Assembly: GCA_015056815.1 (NCBI GenBank)
Contig: SVFN01000007.1
Coordinates: 1 to 64,000 of the forward strand
Direction of reading: 5' to 3'
From: Lachnospiraceae bacterium
GTDB taxonomy: Bacteria > Bacillota > Clostridia > Lachnospirales > Lachnospiraceae
Length of the DNA stretch: 64,000 nt
Below are positions 26,332 to 35,011 of the stretch, piece by piece. The notes below the pieces were generated by a model. It saw nothing but the letters and a program-made list of their open reading frames with translations. It did not search any database and was not told the origin of the DNA. How positions within the stretch are numbered: the first letter of the stretch is position 1; each line of letters opens with the position of its first letter. Position numbers and translations under genes: made by a program.

Positions 26332-26472
26332 ACGAGTCAGGCATATCATGTGTTCCGTAAACAGACCTTTGTGAACCGTCGGTCCTTGGGCGCTGTGTTT
26401 TAGCGCCCTAGTACCGCTACGGTGAACACAGAGCGAGAGCGTGTCTGTGGAGGAATACATGATAGGACTGAC
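26332..26472 (-). promoter_or_regulatory. Large structured leader upstream of metA
   Basis: The ligA-metA gap (26288-26505) folds extensively. The outer arms are GTCAG (26336-26340) with CTGAC (26468-26472) and ATCATGTGTTCC (26345-26356) with GGAATACATGAT (26452-26463), continued by ACAGAC/GTCTGT. Inside, GGGCGCT/AGCGCCC (26388-26408) forms a tight hairpin that competes with CTGTGTT/AACACAG (26393-26431). It has none of the SAM-I or T-box consensus blocks I know. It may be a new cis-regulatory RNA or a structured repeat. Confidence 0.5.
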
Positions 26473-26505
26473 GACCGGTATAGACATCTTATTATCACTC
26501 TTTCT

Positions 26506-28476
26506 TTATTGAATCATCTCCAAAAATTCCTCCTCAGAAATGATCGCGATACCAAGCTCCTTCGCCTTCTTGTTCTTTCCGGAGGTGGAAGTCGTATCAT
26601 TGTTGATCAGATAGTCGGTTTTGGAAGTCACGCTTCCGGTCACTTTGCCGCCGAGGCTTTCGATCAGCTCTTTTACTTCTCCCCGATTGGCGAAGTGATT
26701 CACACTTCCGGTGATGACAAAGGTTTGACCGCTAAGCTTCTGCTCTGCCTGGGAAGTCTGCGGTTTCTCCAGCGTCAGCTCCTTTTGCAGCTCCAGAAAG
26801 AGTTCTCTGTTTTCTTCCCTGGCAAAATACGCCGTGAAATCTCCCGCCAGCACTTCGCCGATTCCTTCGATCAAAGCCAGTTCTTCGGCGTCGGCATTCA
26901 TCAGCCTTTCCGGATCATGGTCGTAGTGTCTGCAGACCATCTTGGCGTTGGCTACCCCGAATCCCGGAATACCAAGCGCATAAATCAGCCGCTGCAAAGT
27001 GGTATGACGTGCTTTCCCGATGCTGTCCATCAGATTCTGATAGGATTTTTCTCCAAAGCCTTCCATCTCTACGATCTCCGCTTTGTGGTCGGACAGGTGG
27101 AAAATATCCCGAAAGCTGTGAATGAACCCCTTTGCGATGAATTTCTCCAAGGTCGCTTCGCTCATCCCGTCGATGTTTAAGGCATCACGGCTCACAAAGA
27201 GGGTAAAGGCTTTGATGCGTTTTGCCTCGCAGTCAGGATTGGTACAGCAAAGCACTTCCACTTCATTGTCGGCTTTGATCATTGTCTTACCGCCGCAGAC
27301 CGGGCAGGTCTCCGGTATGGGTACCAGACCGCTCTTAGTCAGATTCTCCGCGATCTGCGGGATGATCATGTTGGCTTTGTAAACGGTGATCTTATCTCCG
27401 ATCCCAAGCTCCAGGGCACGCATGATGCTGATATTGTGGACGCTGGCTCTGGAAACGGTGGTGCCTTCCAGCTCCACCGGCTCAAAGATCGCCACCGGAT
27501 TGATCAGTCCTGTCCGGCTCGGGCTCCACTCGATCTCTTTGAGTGTGGTCTCCCTAAGTTCATCCGCCCATTTAAATGCGATGGCATCTCTCGGGAACTT
27601 GGCTGTGCGTCCCAGGGATCGTCCGTAGGCGATGTCTTCATAGCAAAGGACAAGGCCGTCGGATGGGATCTCATAGGTCTTTATCTTCTCTTCATAGTAA
27701 GCAATCTCAGCAAGGATCGTTTCCGGCGTGACTTTTTGATATTCCACGACTTCAAATCCCTGTTCTTTTAAAAATGTAAACTGCCTGTCACGACTGTTCC
27801 CAAAATCATATTCTACCTCATTTTCCACTGCACTGACAAGGGAAAACGCCACAAAATGTACACTTCTTTCGGCTGTCACCTGATTATTGAGCTGTCTGAC
27901 CGATCCGCTGCAAAGGTTGCGCGGATTTTTGTACTTCGCCTCAGCGTCTGCGATCTGCGCATTGAGCTTCTCAAAGTCCGGATAAGTGATGACCGCTTCT
28001 CCGCGCAGAGTCAGATCCCCCCGGTAAGGAATGCTGTGAGGGAGGTTGACAAAGGTCTTTGCGTTATTGGTGACCACCTCTCCGATCTCCCCGTTTCCGC
28101 GGGTAACGGCTTTGACAAGCTCTCCTCCTTCATAGGTCAGGACAATGGTCAGTCCGTCCAGCTTCCAGGAAAGGAGTCCTTCCCGCCCGTTTAACCAGGT
28201 GACCAGTTCTTCCCGCTCTTTGGTTTTGGAAAGGGAAAGCATGGGAGAAGCATGGCGCTCTTTGGGGAGCTCTTCCACTGCTTCGTATCCGACATGCCGG
28301 GTGGGGGAATTGGCAAGGGTGATGCCGGTCGCTGCTTCCAGCTGCTCCAGCTCGTCGTAGAGGGCATCGTAAGTAAAATTGCTCATGATCTCAATGTCCT
28401 CGGCATAGTAGGCTTTGGATGCCTGATTGAGCAGGGTGACCAGTTCTTTCATACGGGTGATATTCGGTGATGACAT
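26506..28476 (-). CDS. ligA: NAD-dependent DNA ligase LigA
   Basis: A 656-residue ligase. The adenylated lysine is K105 in SWKLDGLT. RGNGEIGEVVTNNAKT and RGEAVI follow in the nucleotidyltransferase domain, then the OB domain, a four-Cys zinc finger (CPVCGG with CTNPDC), helix-hairpin-helix repeats near 500-560 and a C-terminal BRCT domain near 580. The ATG at 28476 is preceded by AAGGAG; an in-frame start 28 codons upstream reads into the previous gene. It is co-oriented and 14 bases from the pseudouridine synthase gene. The KLDG context (LLSWKLDG) is somewhat unusual. Confidence 0.93.
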   Translation of the reverse strand: MSSPNITRMKELVTLLNQASKAYYAEDIEIMSNFTYDALYDELEQLEAATGITLANSPTRHVGYEAVEELPKERHASPMLSLSKTKEREELVTWLNGREGLLSWKLDGLTIVLTYEGGELVKAVTRGNGEIGEVVTNNAKTFVNLPHSIPYRGDLTLRGEAVITYPDFEKLNAQIADAEAKYKNPRNLCSGSVRQLNNQVTAERSVHFVAFSLVSAVENEVEYDFGNSRDRQFTFLKEQGFEVVEYQKVTPETILAEIAYYEEKIKTYEIPSDGLVLCYEDIAYGRSLGRTAKFPRDAIAFKWADELRETTLKEIEWSPSRTGLINPVAIFEPVELEGTTVSRASVHNISIMRALELGIGDKITVYKANMIIPQIAENLTKSGLVPIPETCPVCGGKTMIKADNEVEVLCCTNPDCEAKRIKAFTLFVSRDALNIDGMSEATLEKFIAKGFIHSFRDIFHLSDHKAEIVEMEGFGEKSYQNLMDSIGKARHTTLQRLIYALGIPGFGVANAKMVCRHYDHDPERLMNADAEELALIEGIGEVLAGDFTAYFAREENRELFLELQKELTLEKPQTSQAEQKLSGQTFVITGSVNHFANRGEVKELIESLGGKVTGSVTSKTDYLINNDTTSTSGKNKKAKELGIAIISEEEFLEMIQ

Positions 28477-28490
28477 AGCATTCTCTCCTT

Positions 28491-29213
28491 CTATGGGTGA
28501 TCGTGAAAGTCTAATGCGGTATAGAGCGCAGTAAGCTCGGCTTCGGTGAGGACTCTCCACTCGCCGGGGTGTAATGTTTCCAGTCCGATGTTCATGATGC
28601 GCACCCGCTTCAGGCTGAAAACATGGTATTCAAAGGCTTTGCACATATAGCGGATCTGGCGGTTGAGCCCCTGGGTAAGTGTGATCCGAAAGGTGTATTT
28701 ACCGATCTTTTCCGCTTTGCAGGGACGTGTCGTTTTATGAAGCTCCGGCAGATAAACGCCCGCCTGCAGCCCTTCGATAAATTCCGGTGTGATCTCTTCC
28801 TTGACCTTGACGATGTATTCTTTTTCATGACGGTTTGCGCCGCGCATCATGGCGTGGATCAGGTCTCCGTCGTTGGTCAGGATCATAAGTCCCTCGGATT
28901 CTTTATCCAGACGCCCGGCATAGGTCAGGCGGATCGGGTATTTGACCTCATCCATGATCTTTTTGGCGGCAAACCTGTCTTTTTCCGTGCAGGTGATGCC
29001 CACCGGCTTGTAATAGGCCAGTACGATCTTCTCATTGCGTCCTTTGATCTCTTTGCCATTGACGATGATCCGGTCAGAATCATCCACGCGCATGCCCATA
29101 TTCGCGGTCTGCCCGTTGACACTTACCAGTCCTTTGTCGATCAGGCTGTCCGCATCCCGTCTGGAGCAGACGCCGGCCTGCGCGATGTATTTGTTTAAAC
29201 GGATCTTTTCCAT
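28491..29213 (-). CDS. RsuA/RluF-family rRNA pseudouridine synthase
   Basis: A 240-residue enzyme. An N-terminal S4 RNA-binding domain (IRLNKYIAQAGVCSRRDAD through VSVNGQTANMGMRV) is followed by the catalytic domain with the invariant Asp in TYAGRLDKESEGLMILTNDG and GLNRQIRYMCKAF near 190. It isomerises a uridine in 16S or 23S rRNA; the RluF/RluB branch fits best but the target base is not certain. The ATG at 29213 follows CAGGAG by six bases. A hairpin-only copy of the structured repeat lies just upstream (29236-29270). Confidence 0.88.
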   Translation of the reverse strand: MEKIRLNKYIAQAGVCSRRDADSLIDKGLVSVNGQTANMGMRVDDSDRIIVNGKEIKGRNEKIVLAYYKPVGITCTEKDRFAAKKIMDEVKYPIRLTYAGRLDKESEGLMILTNDGDLIHAMMRGANRHEKEYIVKVKEEITPEFIEGLQAGVYLPELHKTTRPCKAEKIGKYTFRITLTQGLNRQIRYMCKAFEYHVFSLKRVRIMNIGLETLHPGEWRVLTEAELTALYTALDFHDHP

Positions 29214-29235
29214 TCGATTCTCCTGTTTGAAGCTG

Positions 29236-29270
29236 CGTATCCGGGTGATCAGTGCTGATATTGGGATACG
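29236..29270 (-). repeat. Structured repeat, short copy D (outer stem only)
   Basis: CGTATCC and GGATACG close a hairpin that also pairs ATCA with TGAT. The sequence is the outer stem of the repeat seen at 55600 and 56327 with the interior deleted. It sits about 14 bases upstream of the ribosome-binding site of the pseudouridine synthase gene, the same position as the other copies. Confidence 0.55.
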
Positions 29271-29293
29271 GTTTTTGCAGTTATATTTGTGTG

Positions 29294-29402
29294 TATCGTA
29301 CAAACAATTTTACATATTGTTTTGTCCTTGCTTCTATATTCGCCGTCTTTTTTAACGATTTATTACGATACAGTGCTATCGTGTTGCAATTATACATATT
29401 GT
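29294..29402. repeat. Pair of diverged 26-bp direct repeats
   Basis: TATCGTACAAACAATTTTAC (from 29294, ending in ATATTGT at 29320) recurs as TATCGTGTTGCAATTATAC (from 29377, ending in ATATTGT at 29402), 83 bases apart. On the minus strand each contains a -10-like element (TAAAAT, TATAAT). The rest of the 29214-29578 gap is AT-rich and holds an AT-only palindrome at 29417-29432. Confidence 0.5.
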
Positions 29403-29483
29403 ATAGTACTATGGTCACTTTTTTAAAAAAGTAAACGGTTTTGCATAAATTTTCGTATTTTTACAAAATATTCCAATATTGGG

Positions 29484-29512
29484 TAGCATAGGGTTTCCTG
29501 TTATGCTATAAT
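29484..29512 (+). promoter_or_regulatory. Promoter with overlapping inverted-repeat operator of the XRE regulator
   Basis: An extended -10 (TGCTATAAT, TATAAT at 29507-29512) overlaps the right half of an inverted repeat TAGCATA (29484-29490) / TATGCTA (29502-29508) with an 11-base spacer. It lies about 70 bases before the XRE gene, a typical arrangement for autorepression. Confidence 0.55.
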
Positions 29513-29578
29513 TTCAAATTGTTTTGCGGCATAAATCTATTCGCACACATAAATTTTACCCCAGGGAGGTTTGACAAC

Positions 29579-30313
29579 ATGGTACAGCAAAGACTTCTTG
29601 AAATGATGAACTACCGCAACATGTCGATCATAGAGCTTGCCGAAGCAGCGGATATGTCCATCGACACTTTAAAAAACCTGATCTACGGAAGGGTCCTGGA
29701 TCCCAAGATCAGTACGTTGATCCCGCTTTGCGATGCGCTTGACTGCTCGATCGATTATCTGACGGAGCGCGGAAGTGACGCTCTTCAGCAGGTAAGGGAT
29801 CTGTCCGGGCATTCTCTGAATCTGCTGATCCGTATGACCGATGCCGAATTCAGACTGACTTCGTGCTCCGATAGGCGTTATCACGAATATCGTTCGGTGA
29901 TCATTCCCAATACCTTCACTTCGGATCATATCGAATATGACAGTTGTTCGTTTGGTTACATTGACATTCTCCCGGTAATGCACCGTTACAAAAGCGAGGA
30001 GATCACCTGCGGCCTCATGCTGCAGGGGGATGAACTGGCTCCGATCTATTTTGACGGAGATGTCCTTTTGCTAAACGGCACCCGTTCCCCCAAGAGTAAT
30101 GAGATCGGGTTGTATATTGACGAAAACAAGCAGTTTTATATCCGCCGTTATCTGTTTCATCCGGACAGGACAGGGCATCTTCACCCGCTTTTACCCAATC
30201 ATGAGATCCTACCGCTAAAGAAGCACCGTTTCCGTTGTTATGGTACGGTTCTTGGGCTGTATCGCGGCAAGGTTTTCGAAACGCTTCCGGAATCTGATAC
30301 ACAAAGAATCTGA
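29579..30313 (+). CDS. XRE-family regulator with S24/LexA-like C-terminal domain
   Basis: A 244-residue protein. The N-terminal HTH (residues 1-65) contains NMSIIELAEAADMSIDTLKN. The C-terminal half resembles the S24 peptidase fold with LMLQGDELAPIYFDGDVLLL and EIGLYIDENKQFYIRRYLF. At the catalytic Ser-Met of active S24 proteins the sequence has Glu-Leu, so autocleavage is unlikely and the domain may only dimerise. The start is set by GGGAGG nine bases before the ATG. It overlaps nothing and ends 20 bases from the convergent S66 peptidase gene. Confidence 0.82.
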   Translation: MVQQRLLEMMNYRNMSIIELAEAADMSIDTLKNLIYGRVLDPKISTLIPLCDALDCSIDYLTERGSDALQQVRDLSGHSLNLLIRMTDAEFRLTSCSDRRYHEYRSVIIPNTFTSDHIEYDSCSFGYIDILPVMHRYKSEEITCGLMLQGDELAPIYFDGDVLLLNGTRSPKSNEIGLYIDENKQFYIRRYLFHPDRTGHLHPLLPNHEILPLKKHRFRCYGTVLGLYRGKVFETLPESDTQRI

Positions 30314-30332
30314 TTCCGGGCATCTGATCGTC

Positions 30333-31376
30333 TCATTGAAACTTCATATTTACACAGATCCGGTTCCGATCTGCCGTTATCTCTGCCATGCTTCCGCACA
30401 CAAACGGCATTGCAGGCGGCAGATGTCCCAGATCTGCATCCATGATCACCGGTACATTATGGTGTGCGATACTATCGCACACAGCCTTGTACTGATCCAT
30501 ACCCATCATCTCCTGTCCGAAGCACAGTGGTCTTCCGATCACGAATCCTTTGACCGCTTCAAACCATCCGGCATGTTCCATCTGCCACATGGCACGCCGG
30601 ATCGCCATGACATTCAGATCGCAGCTCTCCAGAAACCAGAGGAATCCGTCTTCCCGGTAGCGCGCCTGAAATTCGGTTACATGATCATAGTTTGTCCCCA
30701 AAAGATTGACGAGACAGTCCATACAGCCCCCGATCAGTCTACCCGAAACGGTAACACTTTTTTCCTTTGGCAGTTCTCCTTCCCGCGTAAAGATGTGCAG
30801 TTGTTTTTTCTCCGTCAGATGATACGGTACGGTAGGATGTTCTTCATCCTTCAGGCTCTCCTTTTCCCACAGCTCATACCCTCTTACCTGCTGTGTCTGT
30901 CCCGTAAGTACATCCATCGCATCTGTCAGGTTCCGGTACCAGGGCTCCATGCCAAAAGCCGGCGCGCAGGGTCCGTAGACAGATGCCGTATCACACATCG
31001 TTGTCAGCAGGAATGTCAGATTGGTATTATCGGAATATCCCATGAACCATTTAGGGTCTGCCGCTTTCACACGCTCCCAGTCCACATGATCCAGGATCTC
31101 ACACATCAGCTCTCCGCCGCCGCAGGAAAGTAAGATGTCGCTTTCGCCCCCACAGTAGGCGTCTGTAAATTCACGCCCGCAGCTTGCGGGTGTATTGCTG
31201 ATCCCGATCCCTCTGCCTTCGTAGCAGTTGGGTCCCAGCTGCAGTTGATAGCCCTGTGCCAGAAAGGTTTGCTGCGCATGGTCAAATGCGGTTTTGTAGG
31301 GTTCGATGTTACACCCAAAAGAGGGTGCGATAAATCCGATGGTGCCGTTTGGCTGTAAAAAGTCAGGGTAACGCAT
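30333..31376 (-). CDS. S66-family LD-carboxypeptidase-like protein (MccF/LdcA)
   Basis: A 347-residue soluble hydrolase. The nucleophile Ser is in FMGYSDNTNL near 115 (GYSD motif); Glu in LESCDLN and His in LGHLPP complete the Ser-Glu-His triad. IAPSFGCN at 16-23 is the N-terminal hallmark. Family members trim the tetrapeptide of peptidoglycan (LdcA) or cleave acyl-sulfamoyl adenylates (MccF self-immunity); the sequence does not decide between them. TAGGAG precedes the ATG, and a copy of the structured repeat sits immediately before that site. Confidence 0.85.
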   Translation of the reverse strand: MRYPDFLQPNGTIGFIAPSFGCNIEPYKTAFDHAQQTFLAQGYQLQLGPNCYEGRGIGISNTPASCGREFTDAYCGGESDILLSCGGGELMCEILDHVDWERVKAADPKWFMGYSDNTNLTFLLTTMCDTASVYGPCAPAFGMEPWYRNLTDAMDVLTGQTQQVRGYELWEKESLKDEEHPTVPYHLTEKKQLHIFTREGELPKEKSVTVSGRLIGGCMDCLVNLLGTNYDHVTEFQARYREDGFLWFLESCDLNVMAIRRAMWQMEHAGWFEAVKGFVIGRPLCFGQEMMGMDQYKAVCDSIAHHNVPVIMDADLGHLPPAMPFVCGSMAEITADRNRICVNMKFQ

Positions 31377-31397
31377 ATATAGTCTCCTATTTTAAGT

Positions 31398-31500
31398 TTT
31401 CAGTTCTGTATCCGAACAAATGATGCAGTCAGGCAGAGAACAGTTTCTCCCCTGTCGCATTCGCTCCGCCGTCGTGCATTGTCTGCCGATACTGTTTAAG
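31398..31500 (-). repeat. Structured repeat, diverged copy C
   Basis: About 100 bases between the YtgP gene end and the S66 start that align with the copies near 55.6 and 56.3 kb: GTATCC, then GGCAGAGAACA, CTCCCCTGTC, CATTCGCTCCGCCGTCGT and GATACTGTTT. The two arms of the outer stem have changed together (ATGCA/TGCAT in place of AGTGC/GCACT), so pairing is kept. Confidence 0.65.
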
Positions 31501-31502
31501 TG

Positions 31503-33122
31503 TCATCGAAGCTTTGCGGCAAGTTTGCGCCCGCCGGGAAGCTGGGTCAGTTCTTCTTTGGTCATGCATCCGGTAAACAGGATCATAAAGGCATAGGATG
31601 CGATGGACAATATCACCGAAACCGCCGTCGCGATCAGGTAACTGTGAATGAGCCAAAAGACCGCCTGATAGCTCAGAAAGGTTACGACTCCCATGGCCAG
31701 GGAGGATACCAGGGGTTTGCCGAACAATTGCAGCAGGTCAAAGCGGTAAGAAAGCTTCTTTGCAATGCTCCGACAGTTCAGTACGGATACGATGAGCGGG
31801 AAGCTGACATTGCCGATGATCAGTGCATAGACTGTCCAGTCCGTAACATACAAAAGGACTGCTACCAGGATCACATGGATCACCAGTGAGATCCCGCAAT
31901 GGATCACAGGGATCCGCATATGGTCATTGCCCTGCAATACCGATGTCGTGATGGTAGACAGAGCGTAAAAGATGATGGCACTCGATCCGGTCACAAGGAG
32001 CATGGACGCCAGATGCTGATAGGTCACAAGCCTTGGAAACAAAAGCTTCATGATCGGTGTGGCAAGCACTGCCATTCCTACTGCGCTCGGGAAGGCGATC
32101 AGCATATTCACCTTTACCACGAGCGTGATCTTGGCAAAGACTTCTTTCTTCCTTCGCATCATTCTGGATGCGACCATGCTCGGCAGAGTTGCGGAAGCCA
32201 GCGCGGTCGAGATCGCAACCGGAAGGTTGATGAGCTGATTGTACTGGGTGTTGAATACCCCCTGCATGGAAGCCGCCGCTACTTCTTCGTAGTTCTTAAG
32301 CGCCATGATATTGCCGTAGATCATATCATCTAACGTGTAGCCGATCTGATAAATGGTCTGACTTAAGATCACGGGAAGGATCGTAAGGATCAGGGCCTTG
32401 TAGATCATGGCGTGGGACTGTGCTTTTTCGTCGGAGACCGGCTCGTTCTTTCGGGTCAGGACATACAGTATGACAAAATATACCAGTGCTGCCGCCGCAC
32501 CGCACAGGGTACCCATCGTACCACCCACCGCTCCGTAGGATGCTGCGTCCGCCGTCTCTTTGTACATACGCACGAATCCATAGGATGCCGCAACACTGAC
32601 AATGGCGTTGAAGATCTGTTCGATGATCTGTGAAAGCGCCGTCGGCACCATGTTGCTGTGTCCCTGAAAGTACCCACGGAACACGCCTAAAAGTGCCACC
32701 ACAAAGGTGGTCGGTGCCAAAATCCGCAAAGGTCTCGCCAATCCCTGTCTTTTATACAAGGCTTCCAGCGCATCCGCTCCAAAGAACAGGACGCTCATGG
32801 CGATAACTCCCACGATCAGGGCAAGGATCATGGCATCCGTAAAGACTCTTCTTGCATTTTTATACTCTCCTTTGGCCAGTCTCGCCGAGACGGTCTTCGA
32901 TACTGCCAACGGCATACTATAGGAAGAAAGCGTCAGGGCGATATTGTAGATGCCAAAGGATACGGTATAGATTCCATTTCCCTGCTCCCCCAGTATATTC
33001 CCCATGGGGATGCGATAGAGAAAGCCGATGATCTTCGTGATCAGCCCGGCCCCTGCCAGAATACCTCCCTGTACAAGTATTGCTTTTTTTGCATTTGTTT
33101 TTGGCTTCGTACTGCCTGCCAT
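31503..33122 (-). CDS. MurJ-type flippase (YtgP/SpoVB family)
   Basis: A 539-residue membrane protein with about 14 helices. It starts KKAILVQGGILAGAGLITKI, with GFLYRIPMGNILGEQGNGIY near 38 and SYSMPLAVSKTVSARLA near 67, the standard MOP-superfamily opening of YtgP. B. subtilis YtgP, a lipid II flippase, is 544 residues. The ATG at 33122 with GGAG seven bases upstream is chosen over a TTG at 33134. Gene order suggests co-transcription with the S66 peptidase, consistent with a cell-wall role, though SpoVB-like roles are not excluded. Confidence 0.85.
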   Translation of the reverse strand: MAGSTKPKTNAKKAILVQGGILAGAGLITKIIGFLYRIPMGNILGEQGNGIYTVSFGIYNIALTLSSYSMPLAVSKTVSARLAKGEYKNARRVFTDAMILALIVGVIAMSVLFFGADALEALYKRQGLARPLRILAPTTFVVALLGVFRGYFQGHSNMVPTALSQIIEQIFNAIVSVAASYGFVRMYKETADAASYGAVGGTMGTLCGAAAALVYFVILYVLTRKNEPVSDEKAQSHAMIYKALILTILPVILSQTIYQIGYTLDDMIYGNIMALKNYEEVAAASMQGVFNTQYNQLINLPVAISTALASATLPSMVASRMMRRKKEVFAKITLVVKVNMLIAFPSAVGMAVLATPIMKLLFPRLVTYQHLASMLLVTGSSAIIFYALSTITTSVLQGNDHMRIPVIHCGISLVIHVILVAVLLYVTDWTVYALIIGNVSFPLIVSVLNCRSIAKKLSYRFDLLQLFGKPLVSSLAMGVVTFLSYQAVFWLIHSYLIATAVSVILSIASYAFMILFTGCMTKEELTQLPGGRKLAAKLR

Positions 33123-33194
33123 TTTTTTCTCCAATCTATTGCTTACTATGGTCAGGATCTGCTAAAACCCTGTCTGCTTTGTATTGCCCGCCTC

Positions 33195-33872
33195 TTATGT
33201 CTGTAAAGGCTCCAGCCCCAGGACGGTAAGGACTCCATCCTGCACTTTAAAATGAACATCCAGACCGGCAAAGGCAACTCCGTACTGTCTGTCCGGCTCA
33301 TCCTGGTAGGCCGGGCGCGGATCCTGTGCCAGGACCTTACAGAGTGCTTCTCTCTTTTCCTCCGGGATCTGTGTCAGCAATCCTTCGTCAAACTCCACTT
33401 CCAGTCTGTGATCCAGTCCGTCTGCCGCGAAGCTCTGTGTCGCTTCCGGATGGGAGTCCGTATACGCAAGATACGGCTTGATGTCATAGATGGGCGTCCC
33501 GTTTAAAAGATCCGCCCCTCTCACATACAGAATTGGCCCTTCTTCTTTGGTATACTCGATCCGCTCAAGCCTCACGCAGGACAGTCCGATATCGTTGGGT
33601 CTGAAGGGCGAGCGTGTGGCAAAGACGCCTTTTTTGCGGTTGCCGCCAAGTCGCGGCGGTCTGACAAGCGCACTCCACTCCTTTTTAGGATTCGCACTAA
33701 ACTGCCATACTATCCATATATGGGAAAACTCTTCCAGTCCCGCAAAAGCGTCCGGATTGCGATAGGGCTTCTCAAAGACGATCTTTCCTGTCAGCTCATC
33801 CACCAGTCCGCTCTGACGGGGAATCCCGAATTTTTCAGTAAAATCAGTATATATATAAGCTATGGTTTTCAT
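33195..33872 (-). CDS. trmO: tRNA (t6A37) N6-methyltransferase TrmO (TsaA/YaeB)
   Basis: A 225-residue SAM-dependent methyltransferase of the unusual beta-barrel class. FTEKFGIPRQSGLV, LEEFSHIWIVWQFS near 45, RPPRLGGNRKKGVFATRSPF near 72 and RPNDIGLSCVRLERIE are the diagnostic motifs, and GADLLNGTPIYDIKPYL near 120 follows. It methylates the N6 of t6A at position 37 of tRNA-Thr. The C-terminal 60 residues (DPRPAYQ) are also typical. Confidence 0.93.
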   Translation of the reverse strand: MKTIAYIYTDFTEKFGIPRQSGLVDELTGKIVFEKPYRNPDAFAGLEEFSHIWIVWQFSANPKKEWSALVRPPRLGGNRKKGVFATRSPFRPNDIGLSCVRLERIEYTKEEGPILYVRGADLLNGTPIYDIKPYLAYTDSHPEATQSFAADGLDHRLEVEFDEGLLTQIPEEKREALCKVLAQDPRPAYQDEPDRQYGVAFAGLDVHFKVQDGVLTVLGLEPLQT

Positions 33873-33880
33873 ACCTTACC

Positions 33881-33909
33881 ATTCTAATGGTTTCCCATGA
33901 AAAATGCAA
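33881..33909 (-). promoter_or_regulatory. Possible trmO promoter with very short leader
   Basis: TTGCAT (33904-33909) and TAGAAT (33881-33886) are 17 bases apart on the minus strand, but transcription would begin within a few bases of the trmO ATG, giving an almost leaderless mRNA. It may be coincidental. Confidence 0.3.
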
Positions 33910-34111
33910 GGATATTTCCATAGGCTCAGAGAATAGCTCATAGAATGATCCGTTACGATACGCAGTCGTTTTGCCCGTGGAATGTGCAATGGTTCTTCTT
34001 TTTCTCACTGGTATGGCCAAAAATATTGAAATTGGCATTTTTAAACACGCCACTTTTGATGTATAGTGTTAGGAAAGCGTTTTATATCATTACAAAAAGC
34101 AGAGGTTTTTT

Positions 34112-34942
34112 ATGAAGAATCATAATAATCAGAAAAAAATTGCTCTGATCAATGACTTATCCGGTTTCGGGCGCTGTTCCATCGCGGTGGAGCTGCCGAT
34201 CATTTCCACGATGAAGGTCCAGTGCTGTCCCCTGCCGACCTCGATCTTAACCAATCATACAGGGTTTGACAGCTTTTTCTTTGATGACTATACGGAGAAA
34301 ATGCCGCATTTTAAAGAAGAATGGGAAAAGCTCGGGTTAAAGTTTAACGGGATCTGTACCGGTTTTCTGGGCTCAAAGAAGCAGATCGATCTTGTCATTG
34401 ATTTCATCCGGTGTTTCAAGAAAAAAAACACCTGTGTGATCATCGATCCGGTCATGGGGGATTACGGTGCACTCTATCCGACGTATTCGGCCGCGACCTG
34501 CAAACGGATGCGAAAGCTCCTTCCCTATGCGGATATCCTGACGCCGAATCTGACAGAGGCCTGCATTCTGACAGATACGCCGTATAAAGAGAAATGGAAG
34601 AAGAAGGAATTGATCGCTCTGGCCGGAGCACTCTCTTTGAAAGGTCCCAAAAAGGTTGTGATCACCGGGATCCCACAGGGGAAGTTCATCGCGAATCTCT
34701 GCTATGAAGCGGGGAAGGAGGCACATTTTCTTCGCACGTTTAAGGTCGGGACGCAGCGCTCCGGTACCGGTGATATCTTCTGCTCGATCATCGCGGCAGA
34801 TGCGGTCAACGGCGTTGCGTTTGATGCATCCGTAAAAAAAGCGTCCCGTTTTGTAAAAAACTGTATCAGGCGCTCGATCGAGCTGGAGATCCCTTTGACA
34901 GACGGTGTGTGTTTTGAGGAATTGCTGCACACCCTGCGCTAG
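34112..34942 (+). CDS. pdxY: Pyridoxamine/pyridoxal kinase (PdxY/PdxK-like)
   Basis: A 276-residue ribokinase-fold enzyme that phosphorylates vitamin B6 vitamers. INDLSGFGRCSIAVELPI at 13-30 and TSILTNHTGFD near 47 are typical; the substrate-binding DPVMGDYG is near 112, TPNLTEA near 143, and the catalytic GTGDIF (RSGTGDIFCS) near 225. It starts a short plus-strand unit with the downstream radical-SAM gene. No GntR/PdxR regulator is adjacent. Confidence 0.88.
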   Translation: MKNHNNQKKIALINDLSGFGRCSIAVELPIISTMKVQCCPLPTSILTNHTGFDSFFFDDYTEKMPHFKEEWEKLGLKFNGICTGFLGSKKQIDLVIDFIRCFKKKNTCVIIDPVMGDYGALYPTYSAATCKRMRKLLPYADILTPNLTEACILTDTPYKEKWKKKELIALAGALSLKGPKKVVITGIPQGKFIANLCYEAGKEAHFLRTFKVGTQRSGTGDIFCSIIAADAVNGVAFDASVKKASRFVKNCIRRSIELEIPLTDGVCFEELLHTLR

Positions 34943-35011
34943 TCGGAGAGCATTCCGCCAAAGCGAACAAAAAAGCGCTTACAATCTATTGGAAAGGATC
35001 AGGTGAAAGAA

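Noticed and set aside
26332-26472. metA leader as a SAM-I riboswitch or methionine T-box
   Set aside because: Neither the SAM-I core nor the T-box antiterminator signature is seen, and there is no terminator before metA; left as an unassigned structured leader.
26422-27180. 252-codon plus-strand frame antisense to ligA
   Set aside because: It is the mirror of a conserved ligase gene and has no independent support.
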